A DNA stretch of 6,829 nucleotides from RGIG4074 sp964615285. Its GTDB lineage: Bacteria > Bacillota > Clostridia > Christensenellales > Borkfalkiaceae. The stretch covers positions 1 to 6,829 of the forward strand of contig CAZTND010000059.1 of NCBI GenBank assembly GCA_964615285.1, given 5' to 3'. The notes below the pieces were generated by a model. That model was not told the DNA's origin and searched no databases. It was given only the letters and a program-made list of their open reading frames with translations. How positions within the stretch are numbered: the stretch's first letter is position 1; each line of letters starts with the position of its first letter. Below, piece by piece: positions 1 to 5,728 of the stretch. The translations under genes and the position numbers were made by a program.

Positions 1-22
1 AGACGATGCATTTCGGCGATCG

Positions 23-52
23 GGGCGCGGAGAGTTATCTCCGCGCCCTTTT
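23..52 (+). terminator. Terminator-like hairpin at the left edge
   Basis: A perfect 11-bp stem (GGGCGCGGAGA at 23-33 and TCTCCGCGCCC at 38-48) with a GTTA loop is followed by TTTT. It would end a plus-strand transcript coming from outside the window. It sits inside a stretch with no stop codon in the frame of the next gene, so it probably marks where an unrelated upstream unit ends and the headless surface-protein fragment begins. The U-tract is short, so strength is uncertain. Confidence 0.6.
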
Positions 53-81
53 GCGGACGGAAGGGGCGCAGCGACAAAGAC

Positions 82-1086
82 GTGGCCATTTCCAACATGT
101 TCGTCATTCAGATCAACGGCGCACAGCAGCGTTCGGATGTGGTATACAATGCGGCTGAAACGGGAAAAACTTATTATGACTGGCAGGAACAGGACATCTG
201 CAAATTCGACCTCGTGCAGGGCAAGAACACCATCGTGTTCAGCAAAATGCAGCAGGGTTCGGTCGGCATGAACTTCGACTACATGAAGATCGTCACCGAA
301 TCGAAGGTCGAATGGAACAGCGAGCACGAGGCCGGCGGGCACAACTATGAATGGAAAACGACCGCTCCCACCGAGGAGGCTGCCGGTTCCGCCACAGGTT
401 ACTGCACGTACTGCCGCGATTATCAGGAAGTTACGCTGCCCGCGCTCTCCGAAGAGAACGGCTATACCCGCAGCGAGGACGGCAACGACGTGACCTGGAC
501 GTATACGGTCGAGGAGATCGCGACCAAGGACGGTCCCGCAACCTTCACGTTTACGACCTATCTCACTTCGCAGGATTTCAAGTTTGAATGCGAAACCATG
601 GAACTCGCCAACATCGAAGATAGTGCGATGGGGCCTACCGATACGGTCAGATACGGCACCGAAGGCAATGATCCGAGCGGCGGACTGGTCGTCATGGGCA
701 TGAACAATGCGCACGGTACGATCACGCTCACGGTCAATTCCAACGCTGATGTAACGGCAACCTTTATCCTCTGCATCGGACAGCAGAGTGCGAGTTATCA
801 GTTCAATGCCACGCATACGCTGACCGTCAACAACGAGCCTGTCGCCATTGCGGACGATGTGGTGATCGCATCTGCCACCAGCAACGTATGGGTCGATTGG
901 GCGGAATATACGATCGCCGAGATCGAACTCAAAGAGGGCGAGAACGTCATCGTGTTGGCAAACAACAGCACGGCACCCGGTGTGGAAGGTTCGGCTCCGT
1001 CCGGCAACATGGACTACTTCATCCTGCGCGTGTTTGACGAGACTACCGTCCTCACGCAGGTGGGTGCGATCACTCCGGATGTATAA
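82..1086 (+). CDS. C-terminal fragment of a modular carbohydrate-binding surface protein
   Basis: I recognise the modules but not a named gene. Residues 1-73 look like the second half of a CBM6/35-like beta-sandwich (a VNG-like turn, then 'LVQGKNTIVF' and 'NFDYMKI'). Residues 83-130 form a small knuckle with C108 and C111 (CxxC) followed by 'TLPALSEENGY', a linker type seen in large clostridial cell-surface proteins. Residues 166-318 are a more complete beta-sandwich ('FECETMEL', SGG, 'LKEGENVIVL', 'NMDYF'). The role would be polysaccharide binding outside the cell. There is no signal peptide, catalytic domain or sorting signal. The GTG at 82 is only the first start codon: the frame is open to base 1, no well-placed ribosome binding site precedes it, and the first module starts half-way through. 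The gene is therefore probably headless: a truncated relic, a silent cassette, or the 3' end of a gene cut by rearrangement or misassembly. The long intact frame argues for recent truncation. Confidence 0.6.
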   Translation: MAISNMFVIQINGAQQRSDVVYNAAETGKTYYDWQEQDICKFDLVQGKNTIVFSKMQQGSVGMNFDYMKIVTESKVEWNSEHEAGGHNYEWKTTAPTEEAAGSATGYCTYCRDYQEVTLPALSEENGYTRSEDGNDVTWTYTVEEIATKDGPATFTFTTYLTSQDFKFECETMELANIEDSAMGPTDTVRYGTEGNDPSGGLVVMGMNNAHGTITLTVNSNADVTATFILCIGQQSASYQFNATHTLTVNNEPVAIADDVVIASATSNVWVDWAEYTIAEIELKEGENVIVLANNSTAPGVEGSAPSGNMDYFILRVFDETTVLTQVGAITPDV

Positions 1087-1147
1087 CCGATAAAGTTTCC
1101 GCCCGAAAACGGCCGAAGAATTTTCGGCGGCCGTTCCCGAAAATCCC

Positions 1148-1190
1148 AAAATATCCCTTTCGGCAACATCCCGAAAGGGATATTTTTTTG
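1148..1190 (+). terminator. Rho-independent terminator after the surface-protein fragment
   Basis: A perfect 16-bp stem (1148-1163 pairs with 1171-1186, ends CTTTCGG/CCGAAAG) closes a 7-base loop, and a run of seven T follows (1183-1189). It lies 61 bases after the stop codon of the fragment and insulates it from the spoVA operon. A weaker GC-rich hairpin with arms AACGGCCG (1108-1115) and CGGCCGTT (1128-1135) lies between stop codon and terminator. Confidence 0.9.
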
Positions 1191-1205
1191 TCGGATCGTT
1201 TTGCC

Positions 1206-1232
1206 GGCGTATAAAAACAGGAAAAATACGCC
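1206..1232. repeat. Inverted repeat in the spoVA promoter region
   Basis: GGCGTAT (1206-1212) and ATACGCC (1226-1232) are a perfect 7-bp inverted repeat around a 13-base A-rich spacer, about 100 bases before spoVAC and just after the preceding terminator. It could be an operator or part of the promoter. GTATA at 1209-1213 resembles a forespore sigma-F/sigma-G -35 element, but I see no convincing -10 at the right distance. No T-tract follows, so it is not a terminator. Confidence 0.35.
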
Positions 1233-1330
1233 AAATTACAGGTATATGAAGAGAGTGAAAGTCAACGATTCGCCCAAGACGCGGGACGAGCGCGAGAGCT
1301 GTTTTACGGGCAGAAAGGAGGAAGGTTTCC

Positions 1331-1801
1331 GTGACGGGCAAACATCGGGAGAATTATAACCGCAACTATCTCAATTACGTCAATTCTTTCGATCCGCCGA
1401 CGAAGCATTTCAAAAATTGCTACCGCGCGTTCATGGTGGGCGGCTTCATCTGCTGCATCGGGCAGTTTTTCCGCTATATGCTGCAATATCTTTTCGGGCT
1501 TTCGGGGGACGAGCTGGCGGGCACGGTGTCCGTTTTGCTCATCTTTCTCGGTACTTTTTTGACGGGGCTGGGCGTGTACGACCGCATCGGGCGGAATGCC
1601 GGCGCGGGGTCCATCGTGCCCATCACGGGGTTTGCCAATTCGGTGGCGTCTCCCGCCATGGAGTTCAAGACCGAGGGGTTTATCTACGGCATGGCGGCAA
1701 AGATGTTCACCGTTGCGGGGCCCATCATCGTCTACGGCGTGCTGGCGGGGGCGCTGACGGGGATCGTCTACTATATCATCGGATCATTCGGAGTATTGTG
1801 A
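1331..1801 (+). CDS. spoVAC: Stage V sporulation protein AC
   Basis: Membrane subunit of the SpoVA channel of the spore inner membrane, which moves calcium-dipicolinate into the forespore and releases it at germination; SpoVAC of B. subtilis has been described as mechanosensitive. The 156-residue length is normal for the family. Hydrophobic segments lie near residues 33-54, 64-83 and 126-150. The signature 'AGAGSIVPITGFANS' (90-104) follows 'GVYDRIG' (81-87), as in Bacillus SpoVAC, and the N-terminus is polar ('NYNRNYLNYVNSFDPP'). The GTG start is chosen because AAAGGAGG (1314-1321) lies 9 bases upstream and the family's N-terminus fits. It is the first gene of a three-gene operon; spoVAD starts one base after its stop. 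Sigma-G control is expected from family knowledge, but no clear sigma-G promoter was found between 1190 and 1330. Confidence 0.96.
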   Translation: MTGKHRENYNRNYLNYVNSFDPPTKHFKNCYRAFMVGGFICCIGQFFRYMLQYLFGLSGDELAGTVSVLLIFLGTFLTGLGVYDRIGRNAGAGSIVPITGFANSVASPAMEFKTEGFIYGMAAKMFTVAGPIIVYGVLAGALTGIVYYIIGSFGVL

Positions 1802-1802
1802 A

Positions 1803-2858
1803 ATGGGATTGCACACCGTTACCTTCAAAAGAAAGCCCCGCATCGTCGCTACGGGCACCATTGCGGGCCCCAAGGAAGTGCAGGGGATCGTCGGAAAATA
1901 TGTGGACCGCCCGTTGCAGGACGATACTTTCGGCGAGGATACCTACGAAAAGGCGGAGTGCAAAATGCTCTCCTATGCCATCGACAAGGCCATCGAAAAG
2001 TCGGGTTTCGGGCGCGACAACATCGACCTGATGGTCTCGGGCGACCTTCTGAACCAGATCATTTCGGCGTCCTTTGCGGCGCGCGATTTCGATTTTCCCT
2101 TTGTGGGCGTGTACGGCGCCTGCTCGACCATGGCGGAGGCGTTCGCCCTGGCCGCCTGTTTCATCGACGCGGGCTACATGAAGCGCATCGTTGCCGCCAC
2201 GGGCAGCCATTTTTCCTCTGCGGAGCGGCAGTACCGGTTCCCCCTGGAACAAGGCACGACCCGTCCGCCGCAGTCGCAGTGGACGGTGACGGGCGCGGGC
2301 GGCGCGGTCATCGCCGACGAGGGCAGCGACATCGGCATCACTTCCGCCACCTTCGGCAAGGTCGTCGATTACGGCGTGACGGACGTCAACAACATGGGGG
2401 CTGCCATGGCGCCCGCCGCCTGCTCGACGATCCTGCGCCACCTGCAGGAGCGGAAGCTGGGACCCGAATATTACGACCTCATCGTCACGGGCGATCTGGG
2501 CGCGCTGGGCAGCCGCATCGTCAAAGACCTCACCTGGGAAAAGGGCGTGGATATTTCCGCCAATCACATCGACTGCGGGGAGATCATCTATAAGGTCATC
2601 GAGGACGAGTTCCAGGGGGGCAGCGGCGCGGGCTGCAGCGCCGTGGTGTTCAATTCCTATCTGTACAACGAACTGAAACGGGGCAAACTTGAAAAAATTC
2701 TGTTGGTGGCGACGGGCGCGCTCCTGTCCACCGTGTCGTCGGGGCAGGGCGAATCCATTCCCTGCATCGCGCACGCCGTCAGCATCGAACGGATAAAAGA
2801 AGATACCCATGCCCGGGAAAAAAGGCAAAAAGGATCGAAGAAAGGAAAGGAGGCGTAA
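1803..2858 (+). CDS. spoVAD: Stage V sporulation protein AD
   Basis: Soluble subunit of the SpoVA channel complex with a thiolase/ketoacyl-synthase fold; B. subtilis SpoVAD binds dipicolinic acid. It is 351 residues, slightly longer than the Bacillus protein of about 338. Family landmarks are 'VSGDLLNQI' (78-86), 'YGACSTMAEA' with Cys107 at the thiolase-like nucleophile position, 'QWTVTGAG' (159-166), 'NNMGAAMAPAA', 'IVTGDLG', 'GCSAVV' and the near-terminal 'PCIAHAVSIE'. The ATG lies one base after the spoVAC stop, with GGAG at 1790-1793 inside spoVAC, so the two are translationally linked. After 'VSIE' there is a tail of about 20 mostly Lys, Arg and Glu residues not usual for the family; its DNA also supplies the ribosome binding site of spoVAE, which may explain its purine-rich coding. 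Confidence 0.97.
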   Translation: MGLHTVTFKRKPRIVATGTIAGPKEVQGIVGKYVDRPLQDDTFGEDTYEKAECKMLSYAIDKAIEKSGFGRDNIDLMVSGDLLNQIISASFAARDFDFPFVGVYGACSTMAEAFALAACFIDAGYMKRIVAATGSHFSSAERQYRFPLEQGTTRPPQSQWTVTGAGGAVIADEGSDIGITSATFGKVVDYGVTDVNNMGAAMAPAACSTILRHLQERKLGPEYYDLIVTGDLGALGSRIVKDLTWEKGVDISANHIDCGEIIYKVIEDEFQGGSGAGCSAVVFNSYLYNELKRGKLEKILLVATGALLSTVSSGQGESIPCIAHAVSIERIKEDTHAREKRQKGSKKGKEA

Positions 2859-2862
2859 AATC

Positions 2863-3246
2863 ATGTTTGCGGAATATGCGGAGATCGGAATGATGTTTTT
2901 GAAGGCGTTCGTCGTGGGCGGGCTGATCTGCGTCGTGGCGCAGGTCATCATCAATTTCACCGACCTGACGGCGGGCAAGATCCTGGTCTATTTCATGCTT
3001 GCCGGCGCGTTGTTGCAGGCGCTGGGGGTCTATCAATACCTCGTGGATTTTGCGGGCGCCGGCGCGACCGTTCCCATTTCGGGGTTTGGGTATTTGCTCG
3101 CCAAGGGCGGCATGGAGGGCGCGCGGGAAGGGCTCTTTGCCGCGGTCACCGGGCCGCTGATGGCGGCAAGCGCGGGCGTGACGGCCGCGGTCATATTTTC
3201 CTTTCTCGTTGCCGTCATCTTTCGTTCCCGCACCAAATACAATTGA
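2863..3246 (+). CDS. spoVAE: Stage V sporulation protein AE
   Basis: Small membrane subunit of the SpoVA dipicolinate channel, corresponding to the SpoVAEb type of Bacillus. Its 127 residues match the usual length of about 116-125. Hydrophobic segments lie near 11-31, 38-58 and 100-120. The signature 'FAGAGATVPISGFG' (63-76) is paralogous to the AGAGS-VP-TGF motif of SpoVAC. The ATG at 2863 is preferred over the in-frame ATG at 2809 because AAGGAGG (2847-2853) lies 9 bases before it, the gene then follows spoVAD by 4 bases instead of overlapping it, and the longer form would add 18 very basic residues not found in the family. It closes the AC-AD-AE operon, the minimal set seen in Clostridia, without spoVAA, spoVAB or spoVAF. 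Confidence 0.95.
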   Translation: MFAEYAEIGMMFLKAFVVGGLICVVAQVIINFTDLTAGKILVYFMLAGALLQALGVYQYLVDFAGAGATVPISGFGYLLAKGGMEGAREGLFAAVTGPLMAASAGVTAAVIFSFLVAVIFRSRTKYN

Positions 3247-3266
3247 CCGGACAACTGCATCCAATG

Positions 3267-3306
3267 AAAAGGAAGGGCGAAGGCTTTGGCTTTTTGCCCT
3301 TTTTTG
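3267..3306 (+). terminator. Terminator of the spoVA operon
   Basis: AAGGGC (3273-3278) pairs with GCCCTT (3296-3301), with further pairing of AG and CT inside the loop, followed by a T run to 3305. It begins 20 bases after the spoVAE stop. The stem is imperfect, but position and T-tract are right. Confidence 0.75.
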
Positions 3307-3315
3307 TATGCAGGA

Positions 3316-3345
3316 CAAGGTAGGGGCATGTAAGCGCCCGCCTTG
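3316..3345. repeat. GC-rich palindrome, possible intergenic repeat
   Basis: Imperfect inverted repeat: CAAGGTAGGGGC (3316-3327), loop ATGTAA, GCGCCCGCCTTG (3334-3345), with two mismatches and one G-T pair. No T-tract follows. It separates the spoVA terminator from the first recognisable codons of the GH3 remnant, so it may sit at the rearrangement junction. The GTAGGGGC...GCCCGCC form resembles scattered palindromic repeats of gut Clostridia as I remember them; that family assignment is unverified. Confidence 0.35.
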
Positions 3346-3346
3346 A

Positions 3347-4070
3347 AAGGTTGTATTTGACTATAAGGACGGCAATTATCTCAAACTCAACGATACGGAG
3401 CGGGACGTGCCGACCAATCTCGTCGCAGAGCGTGAAAAAGGCACCATTGAAACGGTCATCGTGCTGCTCAACATGACCAACCAGGTCCAGCTCGATTTTC
3501 TCGAAGACACAGACGTGGACGGCGTCATGTGGGTGGGCTCCATGGGTTCGCAGGGGGCATATGCCATCGGCGTATGATGCATACGGCGCAAAGACATTCA
3601 TCATGGACGCGGGGGATTACTATATCGCCGCGGCGAAGGACGCCCATGCTGCCGTGAACAACATTCTTGCGGCAAAGGGCAAGACGGCGGCGGACGGCGC
3701 GGGCGCCACTTACTTCACGATAGCGTCAGCGTCGGGTACGATCAATCTCGACGAAGGCATCAACGTCATCGAGATCACGAAGAGCGGCGGCAATCCGGAC
3801 TACCTGAACATCCGGACTTCCGCAACGCTCGTGGATAACACGGTGCCGTTCTGGTCGGGCGAATATGTGCCTTCGTTTGAAGTTTCGACGGGGCCGACCG
3901 GAACGTCGCGCGGGGAACTGACGGTGTTCTGCCCGGATGCGGATTGCAGCAAAGGAGGCAGCCGCGTGTTCAATTACGGTTCTCTGCCCGAGCTCGGCGA
4001 CGATTGTTATATCTATCAGAACGGAGCGTATTATATCGAATTGTTCGGTCAGTTGATTCAAGTCGCGTGA
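3347..4070 (+). pseudogene. Broken remnant of a GH3-type modular surface protein
   Basis: Two frames together spell pieces of one protein. From 3347 to the TGA at 3572-3574 the frame gives 'DYKDGNYLKLND', 'TVIVLLNMTNQVQLDFLE', 'VDGVMWVGSMGSQGAYAIG', which I read as part of the C-terminal alpha/beta domain of a glycoside hydrolase family 3 protein. Another frame, open across this point with its first ATG at 3561, continues with 'AYGAKTFIMDAGDYYIAA' and 'AHAAVNNILAAKGK', a motif found far downstream in such proteins, near the end of the fibronectin-like region. It then passes into the tail of a carbohydrate-binding module ('LDEGINVIEITKSGGNPDYL') and a cysteine knuckle ('FCPDADCSKGG', 'SLPELGDD'). 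The catalytic N-terminal barrel, much of the domain between these motifs, the signal peptide, start codon and promoter are all missing. Deletion plus frameshift decay is the simplest reading. The 169-codon frame 3561-4070 could still be called as a gene. Confidence 0.7.
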
Positions 4071-4112
4071 TGCGGCGGGATCGGCTGCGGCAGACAGCAG
4101 CGCAAAATACAG

Positions 4113-4152
4113 GAAAGCCGTCCCGGATCATCTTCCGGAACGGCTTTCTTGT
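4113..4152 (+). terminator. Terminator after the GH3 remnant
   Basis: GAAAGCCGTCCCGGA (4113-4127) pairs with TCCGGAACGGCTTTC (4134-4148) with one C-A mismatch and a 6-base loop, followed by TTGT. It lies 42 bases after the remnant's last stop codon, as expected for the original 3' end of that gene. The T-tract is short. Confidence 0.65.
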
Positions 4153-4187
4153 ATAAAGAAATGAGCTCGGCAAAACGCCGAGCTCAT
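4152..4187 (-). terminator. Terminator of ilvE
   Basis: A perfect 11-bp stem (ATGAGCTCGGC at 4161-4171, GCCGAGCTCAT at 4177-4187) closes a 5-base loop. Read on the minus strand it is followed by TTTCTTTAT, while on the plus strand no T-tract follows. It lies about 60 bases past the ilvE stop codon and back to back with the terminator of the opposing remnant. Confidence 0.8.
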
Positions 4188-4250
4188 CGTCAGACAATTT
4201 CATTTTACCCCGCGGAAAAAGGGCTTCAAGCGGGGCATGCCTTTCCCTTT

Positions 4251-5276
4251 TTATTCAATGACCTCGATCCAGCCCTTGGGTGCTTCGATGCGGCCCATCT
4301 GGATGCCCGTGAGCGTGTCATAGAGCTTCTGGATGACCGGTCCCATTTTCTCCATGCCGGAGGGGAAGCAGATCTCTTTGCCATGGTCATAAATCTTACC
4401 GACGGGGGAAATGACGGCGGCGGTGCCGCACAGGCCGCATTCGGCAAAGTCTTTGACTTCCGAAAAGAGCACTTCGCGGTGTTCGACTTTGAGCCCCAGA
4501 TAGTGTTCCGCCACATAGCAGAGCGAACGGCGGGTGATGGAGGGAAGGATGCTGTCCGATTTCGGCGTGACGACCGTTCCGTCCTTGGTGACAAAGAGGA
4601 AGTTGGCGCCGCCCGTCTCTTCCACCTTGGTGCGGGTGGCGGGGTCGAGGTACATATTCTCCGCAAAACCTTCCTTGTGCGCCGTTATGATGGCGTGCAA
4701 GCTCATGGCATAATTCAGTCCGGCCTTGATGTGCCCCGTGCCGTGGGGCGCCGCGCGGTCAAAATCGGACACCTTGATGGTGATCGGTTTCACGCCGCCC
4801 TTAAAGTAGGGACCTACGGGCGTGGTGAATACGCGGAACTGATATTCGTTGGCGGGCTTGACGCCGATGATGGCGTCCGAACCAAACATATAGGGGCGGA
4901 TGTACAGGGTCGCGCCGCTGCCGTAGGGCGGGACATATGCCGCGTTGGCTTTGACCACCGTCCTGACCGCCTCCACGAATTTATCTTTGGGGTAAGCGGG
5001 CATTTCCAGCCGCAGAGCGGTGTCGTGCATGCGCTCGGCGTTCAGGTCGGGGCGGAAACAAACGATGTTTCCGTGCTGCGTGGTGTAGGCTTTCAGCCCT
5101 TCAAAGCAGGTCTGCGCGTATTGCAGCACGCACGCGCATTCGCTGATGACGACCTTGTCGTCTTCGATCAGCGTGCCTTCGTCCCATTTACCGTCCTTGA
5201 AGTTGGAAACAAAGCGGTAGGGGGTCTTGATGTAGCCGAAGTCGAGATTTTCCCAATCGATGTTGGCTTTTTCCAT
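4251..5276 (-). CDS. ilvE: Branched-chain amino acid aminotransferase
   Basis: PLP-dependent class IV aminotransferase in the cytoplasm. It interconverts leucine, isoleucine and valine with their 2-oxo acids using glutamate/2-oxoglutarate, the last step of their synthesis. The 341 residues fit the longer type II bacterial/eukaryote-like group. Visible motifs are 'CFEGLKAY' (57-64), 'RPDLNAERM' (75-83), 'YIRPYMFG' (125-132), the cofactor lysine K184 in 'GTGHIKAGLNYAMS', the pyridine-nitrogen glutamate E220 in 'EETGGANFLFV', 'SITRRSL' and 'GTAAVISPVG'. The ATG at 5276 is fixed by GAAGGAG (5282-5288, minus) five bases before it. It stands alone between its own promoter and terminator, with a TAA stop. 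No T-box, leader peptide with a branched-chain codon run, or attenuator was seen in the roughly 70-base leader, so any regulation is not visible here. Confidence 0.96.
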   Translation of the reverse strand: MEKANIDWENLDFGYIKTPYRFVSNFKDGKWDEGTLIEDDKVVISECACVLQYAQTCFEGLKAYTTQHGNIVCFRPDLNAERMHDTALRLEMPAYPKDKFVEAVRTVVKANAAYVPPYGSGATLYIRPYMFGSDAIIGVKPANEYQFRVFTTPVGPYFKGGVKPITIKVSDFDRAAPHGTGHIKAGLNYAMSLHAIITAHKEGFAENMYLDPATRTKVEETGGANFLFVTKDGTVVTPKSDSILPSITRRSLCYVAEHYLGLKVEHREVLFSEVKDFAECGLCGTAAVISPVGKIYDHGKEICFPSGMEKMGPVIQKLYDTLTGIQMGRIEAPKGWIEVIE

Positions 5277-5346
5277 TTGAACTCCTTCGGGTACGGGAAA
5301 CGAAACGGCTTGCCGTATCCTTGTGATAATAATGTCATAAACTTTT

Positions 5347-5382
5347 TCTTTTTATTATACCCCCGTTACGCGTACTTGTCAA
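5347..5382 (-). promoter_or_regulatory. Sigma-A promoter of ilvE
   Basis: On the minus strand TTGACA (5377-5382) and TATAAT (5354-5359) are both perfect consensus with a 17-base spacer. Transcription would start near 5347, giving a leader of about 70 bases. The leader contains an imperfect stem (GGATACGG with CCGTACCC, one mismatch) just before the ribosome binding site, of unknown meaning. Confidence 0.92.
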
Positions 5383-5446
5383 GAGTTGCGGGGAAAATAT
5401 TCTGAAAAAAACGGAGAAAAGGCGGCGGAAATCATTGAAAAAACAG

Positions 5447-5475
5447 TTGCTAAAACGGAAAGTGTTTGCTATAAT
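5447..5475 (+). promoter_or_regulatory. Promoter of tRNA-Pro
   Basis: TTGCTA (5447-5452), a 17-base spacer and TATAAT (5470-5475) with an upstream TG (extended -10, TGCTATAAT). The start point would fall near 5482, about 14 bases before the mature tRNA 5' end. It points away from the ilvE promoter, so the two units are divergent. Confidence 0.9.
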
Positions 5476-5495
5476 GTATAGGTATGCAAGAAATC

Positions 5496-5572
5496 CGAGG
5501 CGTAGCGCAGTTTGGTAGCGCGCTTGGTTCGGGACCAAGAGGTCGTGGGTTCGAATCCCGTCGCCTCGACCA
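5496..5572 (+). tRNA. tRNA-Pro (anticodon CGG)
   Basis: Complete cloverleaf of 77 bases including an encoded CCA. The acceptor stem CGAGGCG/CGCCTCG is perfect; the D stem is GCGC/GCGC; the anticodon stem CTTGG/CCAAG holds the loop TTCGGGA with anticodon CGG at 5530-5532; the T stem is GTGGG/CCCGT with loop TTCGAAT; the discriminator base is A5569. It reads the proline codon CCG. Its 3' end faces an integrase gene about 150 bases away, making it the probable attachment site of the neighbouring mobile element, with the tRNA kept intact by the insertion. Confidence 0.98.
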
Positions 5573-5579
5573 AAATTGC

Positions 5580-5609
5580 AAAAAAAGCGGGCTTTTGCCC
5601 GTTTTTTTT
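5580..5609 (+). terminator. Terminator of tRNA-Pro, probably bidirectional
   Basis: GCGGGC-tttt-GCCCG (stem CGGGC 5588-5592 with GCCCG 5597-5601) is followed by eight T. On the minus strand the same stem is followed by a run of T opposite the A tract at 5580-5586, so it could also end the integrase transcript coming from the right. Confidence 0.85.
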
Positions 5610-5680
5610 GCTTTTTTTCTCTTTTTTTACGGGTCCGAAGGATTGTTTTTGTCAAAAAGTACTTGCAAAAAAGCCCGTTT

Positions 5681-5728
5681 TAGGGGAAGAATTGGGGAAA
5701 AAGTTGGGGTTTATTAACGTAGTTAATA
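5681..5728. other. Candidate attachment-region sites: phased repeats plus palindrome
   Basis: Three copies of T(A/T)GGGG start at 5681, 5692 and 5704, spaced 11 and 12 bases, about one helical turn. They are followed by the perfect palindrome TATTAAC-gta-GTTAATA (5712-5728), which overlaps the integrase stop codon. Another direct repeat, TTGCAAAAAA, occurs at 5576 and 5663. Position between a tRNA 3' end and an integrase, together with this geometry, suggests arm-type recombinase binding sites. This is inference from pattern only. Confidence 0.35.

Noticed and set aside
1246..1359. 37-codon frame (MKRVKVNDSP...) before and overlapping spoVAC
   Set aside because: Weak ribosome binding site, no family resemblance, and it runs out of frame into spoVAC. 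It could be a leader peptide but nothing supports that.
1417..2031. 204-codon plus-strand frame overlapping spoVAC and spoVAD
   Set aside because: Out-of-frame shadow rich in Arg, Gly and His; both overlapped genes are clear family members.
2809..2862. Upstream start for spoVAE giving a basic N-terminal extension
   Set aside because: It would overlap spoVAD by 50 bases and the strong ribosome binding site points to ATG 2863; the family does not carry the extension.
1776..2978. 400-codon minus-strand open frame
   Set aside because: It is antisense to spoVAD and its product has no recognisable domain and an Arg/Ala/Asp-rich composition typical of shadow frames.
5277..5350. T-box, leader peptide or attenuator before ilvE
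   Set aside because: No T-box sequence, no specifier stem and no internal terminator. The only leader frame (ATG at 5338, MTLLSQ...) lacks a ribosome binding site and runs on into ilvE.
4149..5405. 418-codon plus-strand open frame
   Set aside because: It is antisense to ilvE, which has catalytic motifs, a ribosome binding site, promoter and terminator. The long antisense frame reflects GC-rich codon use.
5610..5722. CRISPR or tandem repeat array in the T-rich and G-rich stretch
   Set aside because: Repeats are only 6-10 bases with no uniform spacers; they fit a terminator plus possible recombinase sites better.
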